From Chaunax sp. Z400 (Eukaryota > Chordata > Actinopteri > Lophiiformes > Chaunacidae), in contig CM075203.1 in NCBI GenBank assembly GCA_037577475.1, forward strand, positions 3,861,501-3,925,500: 64,000 bases of DNA, in the 5' to 3' direction. A program made the translations under genes and the position numbers. The notes under the pieces were generated by a model. The model worked only from the letters and a program-made list of their open reading frames with translations, was not told the DNA's origin and made no database searches. This document shows, one piece after another, positions 57,704 through 64,000 of this stretch (position 1 is its first letter; the number at the start of each line of letters is the position of its first letter).

Positions 57704-58771
57704 GTACGGTAACACCATGTACACACAGTCTCTGAAATGTGCATGTTTGCTCTGTTATTGGTGTATATTGGCAACTTAGTGCTATAGGGTACCTATCATT
57801 CTTATATCATGACTCCTTTTATGAATATTATTCAATAAAGTTTTTATGAATCATTTTGAGGAACACTTAATTGAGTGAATAACAGGTTTAGATCTCTGTG
57901 TGTGGCTAATGAAGTGAGCGAAATATTCGACAGATCACAGCACTTCATTCTATCAACGCAAAAATCCAGTAATTTTAATATTACCATCAAATAGTTAATG
58001 GTTTATCTGAGATAACTTTCCCGGTAATTGTGTGGTTGAGTCTTCCTCCCACTGTATATATCGTTATGTGGCCCCAGCCTTAATGGAAAATATGCACAGA
58101 AACAGGAGTTCAAATTTTTTTTTATCAATAGCAGAGGAAATCTTTTATTCAATCACTGTCTGTGGGGAGTTCTTATCAGCAACCTCTTGGTGGTTTAATG
58201 ACCCTCTTTATAAACACTGTATTGAATAACTCTCAATCTCTCCTCTGTGGTATCATTAAACAACCACTGCACAATGAATTGATCCAGAAGTTCTTCACAC
58301 AGTTGGGACTGAAATAAAACGATAAGAAGTGACAGGACATGAAAGATTGTCCGCTATGTTAATTGTTTCTTTGGTGTATTCACAGTGTTACTTGCGTTTT
58401 CGTTATGCAAGGGCCTGGTTTGGCGTGGCTTGTGGTAATGATGATGAGAGCTTAAGTCAATGTGTCAGAACCTCCCCTGGCTTCAGACTGAGATGTTTAA
58501 TTGCTTTCTTCTTTTTTGTATCTGACAAATAAGGCATGCACCTGCCTCCCTTTGTTCTCCTTTCCTGCACACTCTCTCATTACCTCTGTGGCTCTCGTTC
58601 TCTGCTAGCATCTCCCCCTCATTGCCTTTCTCTTGTCTTGCTGCGAAGGGGGATTGGTTTGTATTGAGGCTAATCCACTTATGCTAAATGTATCTCATCA
58701 ACCACTAAGACCCCACGGATTCCATAGGCGCCTCCGTGTTTGCCCTGTTGTTGTCTGTGTCTGATGGCATT

Positions 58772-58802
<31 letters not shown>

Positions 58803-59281
58803 GAAAGGGAGACAGAGAGAGAGCAGGGAGAGCAGGGAGTAACACTAATAGAGCATGTCTGTATTGTAAGGCATCTGTGAGTGTGTTGTAATACTGTTAT
58901 TGTTCTATCCCTGCCATCAAGTGTCCACATAGGGCAGCTTCTGGTATTAATGTCCCTCCAAGGAAAAGTAAGGGCTCAGCAGAAAACTGTTGGCTCTTCA
59001 CTGAGGCAGGCAGTACAATGTAGGCCTGTGTATGTGTGTCTGTTTGCCAGGGGAGAAGAAAGCTGGCCAGGAGAGGAGGAGGAGGAGGAAGAAGAGGAGG
59101 AGATTTTTTTTAACAATATAGTCTTGCAAGGAGATCAGTGACACTCCACACCAGGGAAGCAAGGTGAAATGATACAGAGAAAGAGACACGGCAGAGACAG
59201 GAGGGAGCGAGAGGAATTTGTGCTAAGAGAAGAATTGCAGTAGGCCGTCTGGTTGACGCAATGTGCACCTACACATGCACA

Positions 59282-59284
<3 letters not shown>

Positions 59285-59349
<65 letters not shown>
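59285..59349. repeat. (CA)n microsatellite, about 65 bp
   Basis: Uninterrupted AC/CA run inside camk2g intron 2. Confidence 0.96.
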
Positions 59350-59351
<2 letters not shown>

Positions 59352-61986
59352 CAGTCCAGTGCATGAGCAGGCAGCTTGCCCGGTAGGATTTGGGTGGGGT
59401 TTATTTTAGCCTGATGGGGCGAGTGTGACCTCACGCGTGGCCTGGTGGGTAAGTCTCTCAAAGCTCTGGTAAACACTGCAGTAATCTGAGGAGGGGGGGG
59501 GGAGGCCAGGGAGGGAGAGGAAGGAAAGAAGGAAGGAAGGAAGGAAATGAAAGCGCAAAGGAAGTGAGGGTGGGCGGAATGTTAAGGATGGATGTGGGCT
59601 GTCGGCTGTGGAATTGTCCAGCTTACAGGCAGTTTGTAGGTGATGCAGGTGGGTAGTAGCTTAAACCTTTTAGACACACAAACAAACACGTACCTGATTG
59701 TCACCCCAGAGAATTAAGGATTGTTGTTGTTTCCGCCGCCAAGGAGGTCATGTGTTCAGTCTGGTTTGTCTGTCTGTACTGAAAAACTGCAGGTAAGGTC
59801 GTCATAAGAATTTATGGAAAGGAAGAACACATTAAATTTTAGAGCAGATCAGCAGCTCTTTACACGACCGTGACACAGACGGCAGATGAGCGAGGCGGAG
59901 GCAGTGATGTAACCTGTTCGCTATGTTTGTAGTCTAGAGTCCAACCTCAATTCCTGCATGCTGTTATTGGCTTCGGGATGCATGTCGATGCACAGAAATG
60001 CCCCCAACACAGAAAAATAATATGAAGGAAATACTACAAACGACTTCATTATGATAATTCTGATGCTTCTCGAGATAAATCCACTCTGAGTGTGTTTGCG
60101 CGTGCAGATTTGCATGTCATAGAAAAGAGGCCTATCGGTCTTTTCTATCGGCTTTTCTTCTGCTCCTTTTTTTTGCACGAAAATTGCTTTTATCTGCACT
60201 TAAAGAAATAGGCTCTACTCTGAGGCCTGTTTTTGGATTTCAGCTGCCATGCTAAGTATAAATAGCAGAACATTGGCTGACATACTTTAGCTGCTAGTAG
60301 CTTTAGCAAGCCCTTGAAAGCTAGTGGTAAAACTGTCGTATATGAACCAGATTTATGTACCATACAAGATATATACCCTTGCACATTATATATGGTCATA
60401 TTGCCCAACCCTAGAGTGTGAGTTTTGCTGCTGATGACTGATTAACTCTCACTACCTGCGCATTGTCGCTATCTACTGTATGCTACACTGATAGTCAGGC
60501 TCCCTTTGTCCTCTGACCCTGACTCTGAGTCTGCATCATCTCATTGGTGGCAGCGCCATGCTTTTCTACCCCTCTCTGTTGCCGTACATATTGCCCTCCT
60601 CCAATTATATATATGCTAATCTCCCAGATCCCAAATGATCTGGATCTGGATCCTATTGCGTATAGTGGTGGAACAACATGAGTTGTACATGGGTGGGTAT
60701 TTTTATTTTGATTGAGCTGTTTTTTGTGCTTTTTTGAAAAAAAGCTGTTTCTCACAGTGTTGAAAGTGAAAGTGGTCCAGAACACACATCCACCCGCATC
60801 TGCCTGAAAATGTAATCGACTCCTCCTTGGCTGAAGATCCACCCCTTCATAAAATTAAAACACAATGCGTTGACAGCTGACCGTTGATTGTTTTAGCTTT
60901 TGTCACTGAATCCAAATTATGAATAGCCATTTCTTTAAATCTGGTATATCTGGTATATTAAAGAGAAGAAATTTGTCAGTATTTATTCATTGCTGCATTA
61001 AAAAAAAACATGGCATAGAACATGTTTTGTTACATATCCTCTAAAAACTCCTGCACTCACCCTACAAAACACTGTCACCTTATGAAAGTTGAGGCGCTCT
61101 GTCAAAAATAGTGGCGTTTGAGTTTGCTAGTACTTCCCAGTTCTTGGATGTAAAGTTGTCTGAAACAATCAGATTGTTAGCTTTGTGTGTGTGTGTATGT
61201 CAGGTCCTCTCTATCCTCCTCAGCTGATGTAAGATGGCTGTGGGTCCGCCCCATGGCAAAGCAGATGGCCAATTAGAGAGCAGCAGGAAGTGCCAGTAAT
61301 TACCCTCCAGCCCTCTCTTTCCTGTCTTCTTCTACCACACGCTCTCGCACCAACAAATAAGGAGATTGAATGAATTAGCAAGTGCTGCAGTGACACTGCA
61401 CCAGGGTAGACAGCTACACACACACACACACACACAAACACAGGGGAGCTGTGATCCTCCTCCAGCAAATGGACGTTCCATGTAATCCTCCCTCCTCCTC
61501 GCTGTCTGTCTCTTCATCCTGCGTCACTGCTGTAATTAGGAGGTTCAGGTCTCCCATATTCGCTTGCTTTCTGTCAGATGAGGGTAATCCATACCTGCGG
61601 TAAAACAACAGCGAGGTTAGTGGAAGGTAGACGTGGAGCACTGTTATAGAACAGAGGATGGAGCTTCGAAACACTTCTGACTGCAGGTTTTAAAACTAGT
61701 CCAAGTCGGCAACAGGTTAGAGAAAGTCAAATGAAGATGGAGCACAGAGAGGGTTGCAGAAAGTGACTGCTTTTTTTTAATAAGAATGTGTTGTCTTATT
61801 ATGTCTGTGCATATTGTATGGCATTTGTATAAGAACAGTTGGGTAAGTTGATTGCTCAGCAACAGCATGTGAATTTTTATCGGAGGCTCTCGCTGCATCG
61901 GGGGAAATGAATGCAAATCTTAGCGAGTCTACCTCTGTGTGGTGTAATTGCTATGGAGCTGTGGGGTTGAGTTGGCTTCAACAGTG

Positions 61987-61989
<3 letters not shown>

Positions 61990-62057
<68 letters not shown>
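61990..62057. repeat. (CA)n microsatellite, about 68 bp
   Basis: Uninterrupted AC/CA run inside camk2g intron 2. Frames through it are poly-TH/CV and are not genes. Confidence 0.96.
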
Positions 62058-62059
<2 letters not shown>

Positions 62060-62420
62060 ACTCACACTGGGTCTTTACTACAGTTACACTCAGTGACCTA
62101 GCTTCCAAAGAAATGGGAGGAAGCGCTTGAACAGGGTCATGTGGTTGACATACCCACATCTCAAACAAACACTCATGTGCACACATACCGCTGTAGGATT
62201 CAATAAAATCCTCAAACACGGATGTTAGTATTTGGTCATGAGTCAAGGTGTGTGTGCGTGTGTGTGTTCTTGCTAGCATCCCCTCCCAAACAGAAGTGCA
62301 AACGTGCAAATGTTTTATGTCGATAGCTTTGTGTCACACTAACCAGTTTACACTCCTGCACACACCCCTACATGCTTCCAGGTCCAAACTTGTGCTCTCA
62401 TTGCCACATTCAGCCTTCTT

Positions 62421-63215
62421 ACCTCTGCCAATGAGGTTGTTTTCCACCTGTGTCCATTTGGTTGTGGGTTAGTTTTGTCTGCAGGATTACACAAAAACTA
62501 CCGAATGGATTTCCAGGAAACTTGGTGGGAGGATGGGCCAGAATAGACTCCATTAAATGTTGGTGCAGATTTTTTTCCCCTCTTTCTTTAGTATTGCAAA
62601 ATAAGCATTTTCAACATTTTCTTTCACAGAAAAATGCATGGATCTTTAATGAGGGGGAGAAAAAAAATCATGCATGTTTCTGGGGTTGGTATCTATAGCA
62701 TCATTAACACAGAGATCATGCAACAGCACCTCAACCAAGTCCCTTCTCTACAAGCCTGTTTTGTTCCCACTGAACAATACAAGTGCGGAACAGTGCCTTC
62801 CCTGTTGGATGATGAATGACGTTTGGACGTCCCGGCTTAACACGTCATCGAAACGTCACAGCCCCCGTTCTGCCGTTCCACCTCGATTTCATGCAGATGT
62901 GTGTCTCGGCGCTGTTGCCGCCGCTGTCATCACAGAGGTGGAACAAACAGAAACGCCTGCATTGCGTTCAAACAGAACGTCGTGGCGGAATAAAGGGCCC
63001 ACAGGCCTACGTTGAAAACGAGTATGAGTCATTTGGAGCAGATCCAAATTAAAATCTGGATCCACCAGATTTGAATGCTTTACTGTTGCCAATCCAGTAA
63101 CCTTAAATAGTAAATACAGGGCTATGAGTCTGGTTTTGGGATATGGCTTCATGGAATGAAATGGGAGCGTGGGCCTTGGTGGAGGTTTACGCTCTGAGCG
63201 CCATTCTAGTTAATC
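62421..63215 (+). repeat. CCTCTGCCAAGGAGG-family repeat split by an insertion
   Basis: The left part (62421 to about 62697) starts TTACCTCTGCCAATGAGGTT and carries ACACAAAAACTACCGAATGG and TCTTTAATGAGGGGG. The right part (about 63019-63215) starts GAGTATGAGTCATTTGGAGC, includes ATCTGGATCCACCAGATTTG and ends GCGCCATTCTAGTTAA. Between them lies about 320 bp of GC-richer DNA absent from the other copies. Confidence 0.75.
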
Positions 63216-64000
63216 CCTACATTAACCTTAGATAAAATGTTGTCGTGTTGTAACATGTTGCTTCTGCAGCTCTCCTTAAATGCACCTCGTGAGTGTCACA
63301 GGCAGATTCCACAACACAACTTGGAGCGACTGTGCAGCTCTCACCTTTAGCGCCATGGCCTGAAGTATTTGACGATACACAAATCTTTATTTGAGACAAA
63401 TAACTTTTTACTTTTCAAATATTTGCATGTATTTTAACTGCATAATTGTGTGTCTGTGGCTGATACTCAACTAAAAGGTTATCACCTCTGGCATTTGCAG
63501 TAAGTACAATTTCAAGACAAAGCAGTTGCCTCACTGGGTGGAGATCATCAACTATACTGTCTATGGCATGGAGAGAAATCATGAGTCATACTTAGGACTT
63601 CGACTTTTTTCGCTGACTGAAAAGACATTTTTGGTGATGCATGAGTTTGCATGCCTTATAGCCTCACACATCTGGGTTTTTTTCTAAATTAGTACATTCA
63701 TATTGTGGAATTTGCTAGAATTGTGGTTAATACTATCACCAATACCAGAACCACAGTGTCCCTGTTTCTACACCACCCTTCCTTTCAGCATCTCTACAGT
63801 CACAAAGTGGCCAAAAAAGAAAAGTATAAGTTATAAAAAATGTCACAAATTAACATACTGTTGTATGTTTATATGGATACTACAGGAATATCAATCTATT
63901 TTTTATCCACCCCCTACAGCAGTGATGGATTGAAAGTGTCAAGTTTGTAACCATTTACAACATTTATAAATTCAAGTACCACAAAAGAGAAGTGTCAGTG

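Larger units (their letters stand above)
57704..64000 (+). other. camk2g: Start of camk2g intron 2
   Basis: No further camk2g exon and no nested gene could be supported. Contents include TG repeats at 58773-58801, a GGA-rich tract near 59068-59105, CA repeats at 59285-59349 and 61990-62057, a GGAA run near 59520-59550, and a dispersed repeat at 62421-63215. Confidence 0.6.

Noticed and set aside
57704..64000. Search for camk2g exon 3 (DHQKLERE-type peptide)
   Set aside because: No such peptide was found in any frame; the exon must lie beyond the window.

Overview
The window is vertebrate nuclear DNA, almost certainly from a teleost fish and probably a percomorph. The genes are split by many GT-AG introns. 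Long CA/GT, AT, GATA and CT microsatellites are abundant, several dispersed repeat families resemble ones common in teleost genomes, and the reconstructed proteins are colinear with human proteins. I found no prokaryotic-type features, CRISPR array, virus or toxin gene.

Four protein-coding genes could be rebuilt exon by exon with consistent splice phases. In order they are: myoz1 (minus, 8972-13844, 5 coding exons, 246 aa; Z-disc calcineurin- and actinin-binding protein); synpo2l (minus, 20199-31411, 5 coding exons, 1208 aa; PDZ-containing Z-disc actin-associated protein); sec24c (plus, 5' UTR exon near 32.85-33.03 kb, coding 34703-49480, 23 exons counting one likely cassette exon, 1239 aa; cargo adaptor of the COPII coat); and camk2g (plus, first two coding exons 55621-57703, continuing beyond the right edge; Ca2+/calmodulin-dependent kinase II). 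Human 10q22 carries the same set, with MYOZ1 and SYNPO2L on one strand and SEC24C divergent from them, so the paralogue names rest on both sequence and synteny. At 7.1-7.4 kb a GC-rich block with a palindromic CRE and two good minus-strand splice donors looks like the promoter and first exons of another minus-strand gene running left. USP54 is the synteny-based guess, but none of its coding sequence is visible.

Layout: 1-7.1 kb intergenic or intronic with microsatellites, a purine tract and transposon remnants; 7.1-7.5 kb putative promoter; 8.57-13.84 kb myoz1; 13.85-19.2 kb repeat-rich spacer; about 19.2-31.4 kb synpo2l; 31.4-32.85 kb head-to-head spacer containing a Tc1/mariner-like remnant; 32.85-51.1 kb sec24c; 51.1-55.6 kb spacer; 55.6-64 kb start of camk2g, mostly introns. 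myoz1 and synpo2l are both striated-muscle Z-disc proteins transcribed in the same direction. sec24c and camk2g are broadly expressed secretory and signalling genes.

The most interesting signals are: a second in-frame exon inside sec24c that re-encodes the DPDAIPSP motif with mostly synonymous differences, pointing to an old, selected exon duplication; an 81-nt symmetric cassette exon in the same gene; a two-codon uORF two bases before the sec24c start; dense TAGC/GCTA clusters in the first introns of both sec24c and camk2g; and a near-perfect Tc1-type hairpin. Exon edges were read by eye from phase and homology, without alignment or expression data.
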